Part shown: positions 38,130 through 48,100 of the stretch, one piece after another | Numbering within the stretch: the first letter of the stretch is position 1 | How the letters are laid out: each line of letters starts with the position of its first letter | NCBI GenBank assembly: GCA_963806495.1 | Contig: CAWDYA010000004.1 | Location: forward strand, 1 to 64,000 | Direction: 5' to 3' | Source: CAWDYA01 sp963806495 | GTDB taxonomy: Bacteria > Acidobacteriota > Polarisedimenticolia > JACPZX01 > DASXTC01 | Length of the DNA: 64,000 bases | The notes under the pieces: model-generated | What the model was told of the DNA's origin: nothing | What the model saw: only the letters and a program-made list of their open reading frames with translations | Databases searched by the model: none | Translations under genes and position numbers: made by a program

Positions 38130-38286
38130 GATCGGTACAGGTTCCCCGGGACGCCGTTCCTTGCGGAGGGAGCGACCGGCCATCAATCAGTGCATGGCCC
38201 TGGGCGTCCCGGGGACGCTCCATCGTAGTGGGGGGGAAGGGCAGGGGCCGGCTCGCGCCGAGACGAGGGCCGGCCCCTGACTTTTT
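38130..38286 (+). ncRNA. candidate ~157-nt structured RNA
   Basis: Between the promoter at 38095 and a strong terminator at 38242-38286. It folds into a perfect 12-bp stem (38144-38155 with 38203-38214) that encloses a hairpin (38178-38183 with 38194-38199, 10-nt loop). No ORF with a ribosome site is inside. Either an independent ncRNA or a leader that can terminate before the membrane protein at 38356. It has no SRP GGAAGGAAGCA or tmRNA features; a 6S-like role cannot be claimed. Confidence 0.6.
38242..38286 (+). terminator. intrinsic terminator
   Basis: CAGGGGCCGGC pairs perfectly with GCCGGCCCCTG (11 bp, 16-nt loop), followed by ACTTTTT. Confidence 0.85.
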
Positions 38287-38341
38287 CCGGTAGAATGCTC
38301 CTGCCGCCGCGGCCGACGGAACATCCCGGCCCGCCGCTGCG

Positions 38342-38347
38342 TAGATA
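38342..38347 (+). promoter_or_regulatory. -10 box TAGATA, leaderless promoter candidate
   Basis: TAGATA ends 8 nt before the ATG at 38356. Confidence 0.35.
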
Positions 38348-38355
38348 GGGGCATC

Positions 38356-39321
38356 ATGAAAACCGGCATGAGAACGGGCGTCAAGATCCTTCTCGGCTGC
38401 CTCGCGACCCCCTTCGTGATCGTGGCGGTCCTGCTGGTGCTGGTGCTCGTCTTTCGTGCCGCCCCGCTTCCCGAGAGCGACACGGTCCGCACCGATCTCG
38501 AGCAGGCCGTGCCGACCGTCACCTCCGAGCAGCTCGCGGCCGAGGGGCTCGCGGTCGATGCCGCCGTGCCCGCCGGCGACCCGATGTCGGTGTCGGTGAC
38601 TCTCGAGGAGGGGAACTTCAGGATCGAGCCGGGGCCTCCGGGCTCCTCGATCCGGGTCGAAGGCGATTACGACCAGGCGACGTACGATCTCAAGCAGGAG
38701 CTGACACGCGACAGCTCCGGAAAGCCGACCTACACGCTGAGCTTTCTCCCGCGCTACTCGATGCTGCGGCGCATCCTGTCGCATGGGTTCGTCGAGACCG
38801 ACGACAACCCCAACCGGCTGACCATCTATCTGCCGGAGGGCGTGCCGATGGCGCTCACGATGCAGGTGCGCAAGGGCAAATCGGAGCTGCAGCTCGGAGG
38901 CCTCGCGCTGCAGAGCGCCACCTTCGATCTCGAGATGGGCGAGCACCGCCTGCACGTGGATCGCCCCAACCCGATCGAGATGGACAACCTGCAGATCAAC
39001 TCGGGCATGGGCGAGGTTCGGCTCGACGGCGTGGGCAATCTGCGCTCCGGCTCGATCGCGCTTTTCGGCAAGATGGGAGAGGTCCATCTCGATATGGGGC
39101 GCGAGCTGCTGCGCGACACGACGCTCTTCACGCGGATGCGCATGGGGGAGATGCGCGTGCGGCTTCCGCGCGACGCGCGCATCACCGGCAGCACGAGCGC
39201 GTTTCTCGGCGAGGTGCACGGCAGTCCCGGCAACGGCGGCGACGAAGAGGACGACGGTCGGCACACAATCGACATTCGCGGATCGATCACAATCGGGCAG
39301 CTCGACTACAACCGCTACTGA
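38356..39321 (+). CDS. membrane-anchored toastrack-like (LiaF/DUF4097-type) protein
   Basis: A 321-aa protein. One N-terminal TM (ILLGCLATPFVIVAVLLVLV) is followed by an extracytoplasmic domain whose last ~150 residues repeat short beta strands with Gly turns: GKSELQLGGLALQSATFDLE, MGEHRLHV, GMGEVRLDGVG, GKMGEVHLDMG, MRMGEMRV, FLGEVHGS. This is the toastrack/beta-roll pattern seen in LiaF-like and DUF4097 envelope-stress proteins. Function is unknown; an envelope-sensing or scaffolding role is inference. It follows the candidate structured RNA, which may be its leader. Confidence 0.7.
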   Translation: MKTGMRTGVKILLGCLATPFVIVAVLLVLVLVFRAAPLPESDTVRTDLEQAVPTVTSEQLAAEGLAVDAAVPAGDPMSVSVTLEEGNFRIEPGPPGSSIRVEGDYDQATYDLKQELTRDSSGKPTYTLSFLPRYSMLRRILSHGFVETDDNPNRLTIYLPEGVPMALTMQVRKGKSELQLGGLALQSATFDLEMGEHRLHVDRPNPIEMDNLQINSGMGEVRLDGVGNLRSGSIALFGKMGEVHLDMGRELLRDTTLFTRMRMGEMRVRLPRDARITGSTSAFLGEVHGSPGNGGDEEDDGRHTIDIRGSITIGQLDYNRY

Positions 39322-39446
39322 CACCCCCGCCTACCACGAAAACCCCGCGCAACACCCGCCGGTTCCGATTTGACTCGACCGCTTCACGGTCTAGATTCGG
39401 ACCGTTCGCATTCCATCCGACACCCTCAGGAACCCGCGGAGAGGCA

Positions 39447-41166
39447 TTGTCCACCAAGAGCAAAGCAGCGACGATCTTCGCCGCGGCCTGCCTGAGCATC
39501 CGGCTGGTTTCCGGAGCCGCGCCCGCGGTGCCGGCGGTCGCGCCCGACGCCGCGCTGCTGGACGACCTCGCGGACGGGTCGCTCGACACGCACACGCTGG
39601 CCGACGCGGCTCTGATCGCGTCGGGTGTGGGGACGGACGAAGCGCTGCTGCGGTATCGTGCGCGGCTGGAGGCGATCGTGGCCGAGGCGACCCGGCGCGC
39701 CGGGACGCGCGGCGGGCCCGGGCACCGCGCGCGGCGGCTGCTGGCCGAGCTGCATCGCGGGCCGCTGAAGATGTACCAGGCCTCGTCCGACCGGCTCACC
39801 GATCTCATCGACGACGGCACCTACAACTGCGTCTCCGCGACGCTGCTGTACCTGATCGCCGCGGAGCGGGCAGGGCTGACGGTCTCGGCCGCCGAGACGC
39901 CGCTGCACGTCTTCGCCGTGCTGTCGACGCCCGCGGGCGACGTGGACATCGAGACCACATCGCCGCGCGGATACGCCGCGCATCACGACCTGACGGGCTT
40001 CAGACGGTTCGTGCTCGACAACAAGTACGCGACCGAGGAGGAGCTGGCGCAGCGCGGGGTGGAGTCGGTGTACGACGAGTTCCGCCGTCTGACACGGCCG
40101 GTGCCGGCCCCGAAGGTGATCGCGTTTCTCTATTACAACGCCGGCATCCGGGCCCTGCGGGCGGGAGACGCGGTGGAGGCGGCACGGCAGCTCGTCAGCG
40201 CGGCGCGCATCTATCCGGGGCTGGCGTACCGGTCCGAGAACCTGCAGGACCACACTGGCCTGGGCCAGCCGGGAGCAGTACGACGCCGGGCGGTTCGAGG
40301 AGGCGTTCGCGCTGTCGGAGCTGGCGATGCGCTTCTACCCCGACCGGACGACGGTGAAGGACCGGTTCACCGCGGTGGGAGCGCGGATCGTCTCGGAGAC
40401 GGCCGAGCGCGGCGACCTGGATGCCGCGGCGACGCTGGAGAGCCGCCTGTTCTTCGTCCTCGCCGACGAGGACTGCGCCCGCAAGCTGGAGAGCCACACC
40501 GCGCCCGCGCTGGCGCGCGCCGCGCTGCTGGCGCACCGGTATGACATGGCGCTCGAGCGCGCCAACCGGTACCGGATCGTCTCCGACGACCCGATCGAAG
40601 CCGAGAAGTTCGCACGATGGGTGGAGGCGCGGATCGAGGAGGCGCGCGGCGGGGATGCCGAGCGCGTGGCGGCCATGGACTATCTCGCCGAAGAGCGGGC
40701 CGCGGAGCGCGAGTGCGATGCGGTGCCCGCCGGGGCGGATTGCCGGGCAGTGGTCGGAGCCGTGGCGGCGCTTGCCCGCCAGGGGCGCTTCGAGCAGGCG
40801 CTCGCGGTGGGGCGGGTGCAGATGGCATCGCTGGAGGACGCAGCGTCGGCGAATGCCGGCGGCGGGGAGGCGCTCGACCGGCTGCTGCGAACCGTGGCCG
40901 CCCGGCAGGTGGGGATCCTGGCGCTCTCCCATAGATACGATGCCGCCGCCGCGGCGGCCGCATCGGCCCTGGCCGCCTGGCCCGGCGACGCGATGCTGAT
41001 GGCGGCCCAGCAGCGTGCGATCGCCGCCCGCGCCGAGGACCCCTTCCAGCTCGGCGTCTGGCCCGAGGCGCTCGCCTCGTCCGGCATGCCGGCGGTGGCC
41101 GGCGTTCCCGTCCCCGTCGCCGGAGCCGGTCTCCCTCTCTTGTCACCGACCCGTCCGGCGCGGTAG
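39447..41166 (+). CDS. exported transglutaminase-like protein with TPR repeats (frame broken near 40250)
   Basis: About 573 aa. A signal peptide (AATIFAAACLSIRLVSGAAP) is followed by a transglutaminase/SirB1-like core: catalytic Cys in GTYNCVSATLLYLIAAERAG, His in PLHVFAVL and an acidic VDIETT. Helical TPR-type repeats follow (YYNAGIRALRAGDAVEAARQ). After a one-base break near 40250, the frame continues QYDAGRFEEAFALSELAMRF and further helical repeats to the end. Possible roles are peptide cross-linking or amidase activity at the envelope; substrate unknown. The start is a TTG after GGAGAGGC. The tRNA gene begins 12 bp after the stop. Confidence 0.78.
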
Positions 41167-41178
41167 TCTGCCCCCGTC

Positions 41179-41255
41179 GGGCCCATAGCTCAGTCGGTTA
41201 GAGCAGCGGACTCATAATCCGTCGGTCCCTGGTTCGAGTCCAGGTGGGCCCACCA
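41179..41255 (+). tRNA. tRNA with CAU anticodon (Met or Ile2), CCA encoded
   Basis: A full cloverleaf: acceptor GGGCCCA/TGGGCCC, D stem GCTC/GAGC, anticodon stem GCGGA/TCCGT with loop CTCATAA (anticodon CAT), T stem CCTGG/CCAGG with loop TTCGAGT, discriminator A and encoded CCA. It is elongator Met or, if lysidine-modified, Ile2; the sequence alone does not decide. Its 3' half is duplicated at 42592-42636. Confidence 0.95.
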
Positions 41256-41256
41256 A

Positions 41257-42411
41257 TCACCCGCGGCTTCCCAGCTGGCCGAGCATCCAGCCGAGATTGC
41301 ATGAGGCCCTCGTCTCGTCGCCGCTGGTCCTGGGCGTGTTCGACACGAGGAATCGCCGGGAGGCGCCAATCATCGCCGCGGTCTTGTCCAGCCGTGCCAT
41401 GTCGCCGGGGCCGGGCGAGGCCGTGAGCTTGATCTCGATCGCCGTGAGGTCACGGCCGGACTCGAGCACCAGGTCGAGCTCGTACTCGTCGCTGGTCCTG
41501 AAGTAGAAGGCCTCGAACGGCGCGCCCGTGCTCCCGAGCGTACCGAGGATCTGCTCGATGACGAATCCTTCCCAGCTCGCGCCGACCCACGGCTGCGCCA
41601 GCAGGGCGCCATCATCGGGCACGTTGAGCAACGCATGCAGGAGTCCGCTGTCACGCCAGTACACACGGGGGCTCTTCGTCAGGCGTTTCCCCAGGTTGGG
41701 CCGGTATGGTCTCAGGCGGCGGATCAGGAACGCGCCGACGAGATAATCCAGGTAGCCGTTCACCGTGTGATAGGAGAGCCCGAGGCTCTGTCCGACCCGC
41801 GACGCGTTCCAGATCTGCCCGTGGACCGCCGCCAGCATCTGCAGCAGCCGGTAGGTCGTCTGCGGGGCGGCGGGCAGCCCCCAGTTCGGAAGATCACGTT
41901 GCGTGAGCAGGGTCAGGTAGTCGAGCTGCCACTGCGGGTAGCGCCCGTCCTCGAGAACGCCTCCGTCCGGGTAGCCACCCTTCAACCAGAGTGACTCGCG
42001 CAAGCGGGTCCGTGTCCTGAGCTCCCTGTACAGAAAGGGCGTCAACTCGACAAGGGACAGGCGGCCGGCGAGCGATTCGGAGACATTGATCATCAGCGAT
42101 GGCGCGATGGATCCCAGGAGCAGGAATCGACCCGCTCGCTTGCGGTCACGGTCTATGGCTCCACGCAAACGAGGAAAGACCTCCGGCCAACTTTGAGCTT
42201 CATCCAGGATGATGAGCCCGCGGTTCTGCTGGAGTCGTTCCCACTCCAGATCCAGCCGCAGGCGCTCGGCCTCCTGCTCCAGATCGAAATAGGGCCCTTT
42301 GAGAGCGCGCGCGAGGGTAGTCTTTCCGCATTGCCGTGGCCCGACGAGCGCAACAGCAGGGTAGTCCCTGAGGCGACGGCGGACGAGACTTTCGATATGG
42401 CGGCGGATCAT
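41257..42411 (-). CDS. AAA_14/DUF4143-family ATPase
   Basis: A 384-aa protein. Walker A is LVGPRQCGKTTLA, Walker B GLIILDEAQSWPEV, then LLLGSIAPSLMINVSESLAG. A wHTH-like segment is GLSYHTVNGYLDYLVGAFLI and a C-terminal DUF4143/endonuclease-like fold is SDEYELDLVLESGRDLTAIE, IKLT. This family is widespread in bacteria and archaea and often mobile; its biochemical role is not established. It is the only gene inside the tRNA-flanked mini-element. Its ATG lies 7 nt after a perfect TATAAT, so it is likely leaderless. Intact frame. Confidence 0.9.
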   Translation of the reverse strand: MIRRHIESLVRRRLRDYPAVALVGPRQCGKTTLARALKGPYFDLEQEAERLRLDLEWERLQQNRGLIILDEAQSWPEVFPRLRGAIDRDRKRAGRFLLLGSIAPSLMINVSESLAGRLSLVELTPFLYRELRTRTRLRESLWLKGGYPDGGVLEDGRYPQWQLDYLTLLTQRDLPNWGLPAAPQTTYRLLQMLAAVHGQIWNASRVGQSLGLSYHTVNGYLDYLVGAFLIRRLRPYRPNLGKRLTKSPRVYWRDSGLLHALLNVPDDGALLAQPWVGASWEGFVIEQILGTLGSTGAPFEAFYFRTSDEYELDLVLESGRDLTAIEIKLTASPGPGDMARLDKTAAMIGASRRFLVSNTPRTSGDETRASCNLGWMLGQLGSRG

Positions 42412-42418
42412 GCCTTGT

Positions 42419-42446
42419 ATTATAGAAATACATTTCTATTTTGCAA
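42419..42446 (-). promoter_or_regulatory. promoter with embedded 18-bp inverted-repeat operator
   Basis: On the minus strand, TTGCAA (42441-42446) and TATAAT (42419-42424) are 16 bp apart. The inverted repeat ATAGAAATACATTTCTAT (42422-42439) fills the spacer and overlaps the -10, a classic repressor layout. Start site ~42412, at the ATG. Confidence 0.7.
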
Positions 42447-42466
42447 GAACCGGGAATTCCGGGGCT

Positions 42467-42496
42467 GTGCGGGTTTTGTGCGGGAACTGCCGATTA
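42467..42496. repeat. 30-bp dispersed repeat, copy 1
   Basis: Matches 53973-54002 at 27 of 30 positions; core GTGCGGGTT, TGTGCGGGAAC, GCCGAT. Located in the mini-element. Nature unknown. Confidence 0.6.
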
Positions 42497-42510
42497 CAAG
42501 CGGCAACTTC

Positions 42511-42560
42511 TGATCACACCCCCCGCCGTAAACCACTGAAACAACGATCATTTGTGATCA
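42511..42560. repeat. inverted pair TGATCACA / TGTGATCA
   Basis: TGATCACA at 42511-42518 and its complement TGTGATCA at 42553-42560, 34 bp apart, lie between the ATPase promoter and the tRNA fragment. They resemble arm-type or CRP-like sites; function unknown. Confidence 0.45.
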
Positions 42561-42591
42561 GCAGAGATCGCCAGTATCTCCCCGAACCTGG

Positions 42592-42636
42592 CTCATGATC
42601 CGTCGGTCCCTGGTTCGAGTCCAGGTGGGCCCACCA
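42592..42636 (+). repeat. duplicated tRNA 3' half (attachment-site remnant)
   Basis: 44 of 45 bases identical to 41211-41255 (anticodon loop to CCA). It lacks the 5' half, so it is not a functional tRNA. Confidence 0.9.
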
Positions 42637-42736
42637 GCAGACACGACCCGTGGTGGCAGAAACCCCGGGAGCCCGGGTGAACACGGCCAGGGATCCGAGC
42701 CCGGGTGAGCCTCCCATGCGCCGGCTCGTCCCGCTT

Positions 42737-45166
42737 CTATGGCGTCTGCATCTTCTTCAGAAGAGTCTTGAATCTGCGATTGCCGCGGAGGGAGGCGAAC
42801 CAGGGATCGGCCCTGAGGTAGTCGTGATCGCGGTCACCTAGTTCAAAGTCCTTCTGCAATGCGCTGAGCGCATCATCCGTCCGGCCGAGCATCGCGTACA
42901 CCCCCGCCAGGTTGTAGAAGTTGTTCGCGTTACCCGGGTCCAGGTCGGCGATGGCACGGCAGGCCTCAAGCGCGGAATCGAGCTCCCTGATCTGGATCAG
43001 CGCGTCGCACTGATTGACCATCGCGTCGAGGCGCGCGCTGGTGCGCTCCTCTCCTCCGGCGCTCTCCCACAAGGCAAGGGCCTCCCCATAGGCGGCTATC
43101 GCCTCACGGGCCAGGGCCGGGTCCGGCGACTCGAGCGCGCGATAGCGCTCCATCAGACTTGCACCGAGGTTGACGCGCGCCGCGGGGTCCGTCGCATCCA
43201 GCTCGATGGCCCGCCTCGCCGAGGCCTCGGCACTGCGAAATTCGGCGATTGCTCCAGGACTGTCGCCGGAGGTCGCCTTGTGCTTGCCCTTCGATACCAG
43301 GGTGTCGGCCAAATCGACATGGATCCTGGCGTCCCCGGGAGCCAATGCCAGCGCCTTGCGGAAGGAGCGCTCGGCCGCGTCGAGATCGCCGGCCAGCGTG
43401 AGCACCTTCCCCAAAAAGTGCGGCGGACCGGGATCCGACGGATTGAGCCCCGCGGCCACCTGCAGGTCCACTTTTGCCTCGGTGTAATTCTCCATCCGTG
43501 CGTACGCGCGCCCCCTGGCGATGAGGGCATCGATGTTGCCCGGCCGGCGCTCGAGGAACCGCGTATAGGCGTTTGCGGCGGCAGCCCAGTTCCTCGAGTG
43601 AAACGCAAGCAACGCGTCGATCTGCAGGTCGTCATCGCTCGGCGGCTCGACTCGCAACCTTCGGGCTGCCTCCTCCTCGGGCTGCGCCTCCGCCTCACGG
43701 CCGAGCCGCGACAGGATGTAGCCGCTCAGCTTGGGAGGCCACGACGCGCGCGGCGCCAGCCTGGCCGCGTGACGGAGATCGGCGAGAGCGAGATCGGTCA
43801 TCCGCTGGTGCTCCTCGGGAGCCGCCGAGCCTATGGCGAGACGGTAGGCGCACCAAGCCCGCGCCCGCAGCGCATCCAGGTCGTCGGGCTCTTTCACCAG
43901 GATACGCGAGAACGCATCGTGCGCCTGCTCGAAGCGATCTTCGCGCGCCAGACGCGTTCCCTTGTCCCGCAGATCCTGTATTTCGACCAGGGCGAGGGCG
44001 TGCTGGCTCCTGATCTGTGCAATCCCCAGGCCCACCAGGACCGGCAGTCCGATCGAGAGCGCCATGATCAGTGCCGCGAGCACGGGGTTGCGCCGAATCC
44101 ACTTGGAGACGAGCGTCGCCGCCGTGGGGGGGCGCGCACGGATCGGGCGAAAGGCGAGCAGGTTCTCCAGGTCCTCGGCGAAATCGCGCGCCGTAGCGTA
44201 GCGATCCTTGTTGTCCTTTTGCAGTGCCTTGCGGATGACGATTTCGAGGTCGTGCCCCACTTTTTCGTTCAGCTTGCTGGGACGCCGCGCCTCGGTGGTG
44301 AGAACCGCGTTCATGTAGAGCTGCTGCGTGGCGCCTGTGTAGGGCAGCTCGAGCGTCAGCAGCTCGAAGAGCGTTACGCCCAGCGCGTAGACATCGGTCC
44401 GTCCATTGACGGATGCCGAGTCGCCGCGGATCTGCTCGGGAGCCATGTAAGCGATCGTCCCGAGGACCTTGCCGGCCGTGGTCAGGCGCGTCTCCGTCTC
44501 GTCCACGGCGAGTCCGAAGTCGGCGATCTTCGGCACGCAGGGGTCCTTTGCGAGCAGGATGTTCATCGGCTTGATGTCCCGGTGCACGACGCCGTTGCGG
44601 TGCGCATAGTCGAGGCCGCGCGCCACGACGGCCACCTGCGCGATCGCCCAGGCGACGTACTCGCGGGTGCCGAAATCGAGCCCCCACGTCTCGTCCCGCC
44701 CCCACTGCCGCATGCGGCGGATCACGTCGTGCAGGGAGCCGCCGTTCACCAGCTCCATGGTGTAGAAGCTGATGTCCTGCCATGATCCTCGTTCGTACAC
44801 CCGGACCAGGTTGGGATGGTTCAGGCGCCCGCCGATCCAGGCCTCGCGGGCGAAGCGAGTCTCGGCGCGGTCGGAGGCCGACTCGTGACGCGAGAGGACC
44901 TTCAGGGCGATGCGCCGGTGCATCTCGCCCTCGAATGCCTCGTAGACGGTTCCCATCCCGCCGGCCCCGATCTCGCGGATGATTCGGAAGCCGGCGATCT
45001 CCCTCGGCCCCTGGTGCACCCTGGCCAGGGCCCCCGGCTCCCGGGTGTCGGCGCACGCGGGGCAATAATCTCCGGGATCGTTCACTGGCGTGCCGCACGA
45101 GGGACAAGTCGAGGGTCCCCCGGTTTCTTTCCGATCGGGCGGCTCGTCGTTGCGGCTCAGGGGCAT
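42737..45166 (-). CDS. Ser/Thr protein kinase with zinc ribbon and TPR domain
   Basis: An 809-aa protein. An N-terminal zinc ribbon (C21, C24, C35, C38: CPSC...CPAC) leads into a kinase domain with GAGGMGTVYEA, ALKVLS (Lys89), HRDIKPMNILL, DFGLAVDE and GTIAYMAPEQ. A TM follows near residues 370-395 (LAALIMALSIGLPVLVGLGI), then TPR repeats to the C-terminus (AYARMENYTEAKVDLQVAAG, LGRTDDALSALQKDF). The start overlaps the stop of the matrixin-like gene by 10 bp, so it is translationally coupled and the last gene of the 53.7-42.7 kb operon. It likely transduces an envelope signal linked to that secreted protein. Confidence 0.92.
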   Translation of the reverse strand: MPLSRNDEPPDRKETGGPSTCPSCGTPVNDPGDYCPACADTREPGALARVHQGPREIAGFRIIREIGAGGMGTVYEAFEGEMHRRIALKVLSRHESASDRAETRFAREAWIGGRLNHPNLVRVYERGSWQDISFYTMELVNGGSLHDVIRRMRQWGRDETWGLDFGTREYVAWAIAQVAVVARGLDYAHRNGVVHRDIKPMNILLAKDPCVPKIADFGLAVDETETRLTTAGKVLGTIAYMAPEQIRGDSASVNGRTDVYALGVTLFELLTLELPYTGATQQLYMNAVLTTEARRPSKLNEKVGHDLEIVIRKALQKDNKDRYATARDFAEDLENLLAFRPIRARPPTAATLVSKWIRRNPVLAALIMALSIGLPVLVGLGIAQIRSQHALALVEIQDLRDKGTRLAREDRFEQAHDAFSRILVKEPDDLDALRARAWCAYRLAIGSAAPEEHQRMTDLALADLRHAARLAPRASWPPKLSGYILSRLGREAEAQPEEEAARRLRVEPPSDDDLQIDALLAFHSRNWAAAANAYTRFLERRPGNIDALIARGRAYARMENYTEAKVDLQVAAGLNPSDPGPPHFLGKVLTLAGDLDAAERSFRKALALAPGDARIHVDLADTLVSKGKHKATSGDSPGAIAEFRSAEASARRAIELDATDPAARVNLGASLMERYRALESPDPALAREAIAAYGEALALWESAGGEERTSARLDAMVNQCDALIQIRELDSALEACRAIADLDPGNANNFYNLAGVYAMLGRTDDALSALQKDFELGDRDHDYLRADPWFASLRGNRRFKTLLKKMQTP

Positions 45167-48100
45167 TGCAGGTCGTTGACTTCCAGCGGGGTATGGCCCA
45201 TCGGTCCGAGAGGCCCCTCCCCGATGTAGTTCTCGCCCGTCACCATGAAGATGAACGCTGCGCCCGGTGGGGGAGTGTCGGTGTCTCTCGCGTCCGGCCG
45301 TCCGTCTTCGTCGAGATCGCTGGCAAGACCGCAGGTTCTCACCGGCATGTTGGAGGTTCGCACCTGACCCGCCGCCACCGTGACCGCCAGAATCGCCGCG
45401 GTAGATGTTGTACATCGAGGCCAAAGGCGCCGCCAGCCATTCGAGAACGCTCACTCCTCCCGCGTGCGTCAGCTCCAGATCGGTCACCTCCCCGGGAAGG
45501 ACCGGTGAGATGAGGTAGGCCTCTCCGGCGTCCGGCGGCGTGGCCGGTTGTGTGTCGGCGAGCGGGGCGCCGACCAGGGCATCGTCCACTCCGTCGGCGT
45601 TGATGTCCTTGCCGCCCCCGACGGACCGGCCCAGACTGTCCATCGCTTCCGCCCCGACGACGGTCAGTCCGGGGATGGTCGTTCCGACGTCCGAGAGGCG
45701 CAGCTCGCCTGCGGGGCGGACGAGCGACCCGTATATGACGTAGGCCTTCCCGGCGTCGGTCCTGCCGGGAAGGTCGACCCCGGGTGCGCCGATGATCGCG
45801 TCGTCGACACCATCCGCGTTCACGTCACCGCCACCCGCCACCGCGACGCCGCCCAGGTCGCCGTCGGAGCCCGCCGAGAAGTGCCACGCGCTGAATTGCG
45901 CGACGACGTTGCTCTTCCCCACCTGCCGCGACAGCGCCGGAGATCCTTCCGGATCGGTGGTCCTGCTCTTGGTCGTCTGAGTCTTCGGGCCGTCGCCCGG
46001 GATGATCCAGGCCTGCTGGTCCGCGCCGATCATGATGTCAGGTACGCCGTCGTCGTCGATGTCGACCTCACCGGAGACCGATCTGCCGATCAGCTGGCCC
46101 GGTTCAACGCCGAGAAAGACCACGCCTTCCACCTGATCTGGGAGACCGTCGGCGACACGGCTCAGCTCGATGATGCCGGTTCCTGATGGTATGGCTACGA
46201 GATTCGAAACACCTCCGTGAATGGCGTACACATAGCCGGCGTCGGTAACGACCATGCCGAACGAGTCGATGGTGTCCGCGAGAGGCGCCCCGATGAGCAG
46301 ATCGTCCATCATGTCGCCGGTGAAGTGCTGCCAGTCGGAAACAGCCGCCCCCGCCTGGTCGCCGGCGGTCTCTCCCTGGAACACCAGGCCTGGGATCGAC
46401 ATACCCACCGCCGACAGGTTGACGGTGCCGGGCGTCACCGGCCCGAAAAGGACGTAGACCTTGCCGGCCCCGGTCCGGCCGGCCGGGCTCGCCCCCGGGG
46501 CACCAATCAGAATGTCGTCGTGGCCATCGTCGTTCACGTCTCCGGCGAACGACACGGCCGTTCCGGCGCGATCCCCGGCAGCTGCGCCGTCGAGGATGAG
46601 CCCGCACAGCGTGGGCTGGGCACAGGCGGCGAGCGCCGAAAGGCTCAATCCCGATGGAGCCAGCTCGTCGAGCCCGCTGTTGCCGAACACCAGGTAGACC
46701 CGCCCGGATTCCGCACCGGATGGCGAGGCGTCGGGTGCGCCGATGAGGAAGTCGCCTAGCCCGTCGCCGTTGAGATCCCCCGCCGACGCGACGGAGCTGC
46801 CCGCGTGCTCCCCGGCATCGATTCCATTGTAGGAGAGAATCAGCGCCGCGCCGCCGGCCGCCAGGGCGGCCGACCCGAACACCAGGTCCACGCGGCCGGC
46901 ATCCGCTGACGGGCCGACATCCGCGTTGGGTGCCCCCACCAGAGCGTCGGCCAGACCGTCGGCGTTGACATCGTTCGCGGCGGCGGTGGAGAAGCCCGTC
47001 GCGTCACCCAGGTTCATGCCGGACACCGCGGCGCCGCCTCCTTCGGTGCCGATCTCCCCGGAGCTCACCGATCCGGAGCCGGCCGCGCCGGTGTCGAAGG
47101 TGGAGGTGAAGGGGAGGGCCGGGTTGCCCGCGATATCCTTCAGCTCCCCATTGACCTGGACGACGTAGTCGCTGTCAGCCTGCAGCGGCCCGAGCGGGTC
47201 GAAGACGAGGAGCCTGCCGTCCGGCGAGACGGCCGCGCTGCCGATGACCTTGATACCGTTGCGGGCGACGACGACGCCGGCGTCCGCCGTCGCCGGATCG
47301 ACCGGCTCGCTCATCATGAGAACGATGCTCGTGGCCAGTGCGACGTCGATCGACCCGTCGGACGGCAGCACCCACGTGACCAATGGTGGCGTGAACTCCG
47401 GCTCGACCACAGAGAGGCGCTGGTCGGCGGGCACGTCAGTCAGGATCTGGACAGTTCCGCTCGGCCAGATGATGGTGAGCGTATCCACCATTGCGGCCTG
47501 GCCGAGTCCGAACTCCACCGTGAGAGAATCCTGGCAGCCCGCTGCCTGCCCCCCTGAGACTTCGCGGGTCTGCATCAACGACCCGGTCAGCGTCGTCACC
47601 CGCGCTCCGATCCCGGATCGATTCGACACGGTCCCGACGAGGTCCAGATGCAGCCAGTGGTTGCCCGGCGGCAGGTCGTTGCGGAAAAGCTCGTCCGGTC
47701 CCAGGAGGTCCGTGAGGAGCAGATCGAGATCGCCGTCGGAATCGGCATCGGCCCAGGCGGCGCAGAAGTTGGTGCCCGTGTCTCCCAGCGGCCCCGAGCT
47801 GGCGTCGACGAAGCCGTCCATGCCGTCGTTGCGGAAGAGCTTGCTGACGCCGCCCTGGTTCACCAGGTAGAGATCGAGGTCCGAATCGTTGTCGTAGTCG
47901 GCCCACGCGGCGCTGGTGCCGAAGCCGGGATCACCCAGCGGGCCGGCGGTCACGTCGGTGAAGACACCGCTGTCGTTGCGGAAGAGCTTGCTTCCGCCGA
48001 GGCCGGTCACATATACGTCCAGATCGCCGTCGTTGTCGTAGTCGCCCCAGGTCGAGCCACGTCCGCCGGAGAGGGCGTCGGTCAGCGGTGGGCTCGTCAC

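Larger units (their letters stand above)
41256..42636. mobile_element. 1.38 kb mini-element at the tRNA 3' end with a 45-bp direct repeat
   Basis: The last 45 bp of the tRNA (41211-41255) recur at 42592-42636 with one mismatch (A to G at the sixth base). This is the signature of integrase-mediated insertion at a tRNA 3' end: the intact tRNA on one side and a displaced fragment on the other. Between them are one ATPase gene and a 180-bp regulatory segment with inverted repeats; no integrase is present, so it depends on a helper or is a deletion remnant. Confidence 0.75.

Noticed and set aside
42514..42717. Minus-strand frame containing HLDSNQGPTD
   Set aside because: This is the familiar spurious translation of tRNA antisense sequence, here from the duplicated tRNA 3' half.
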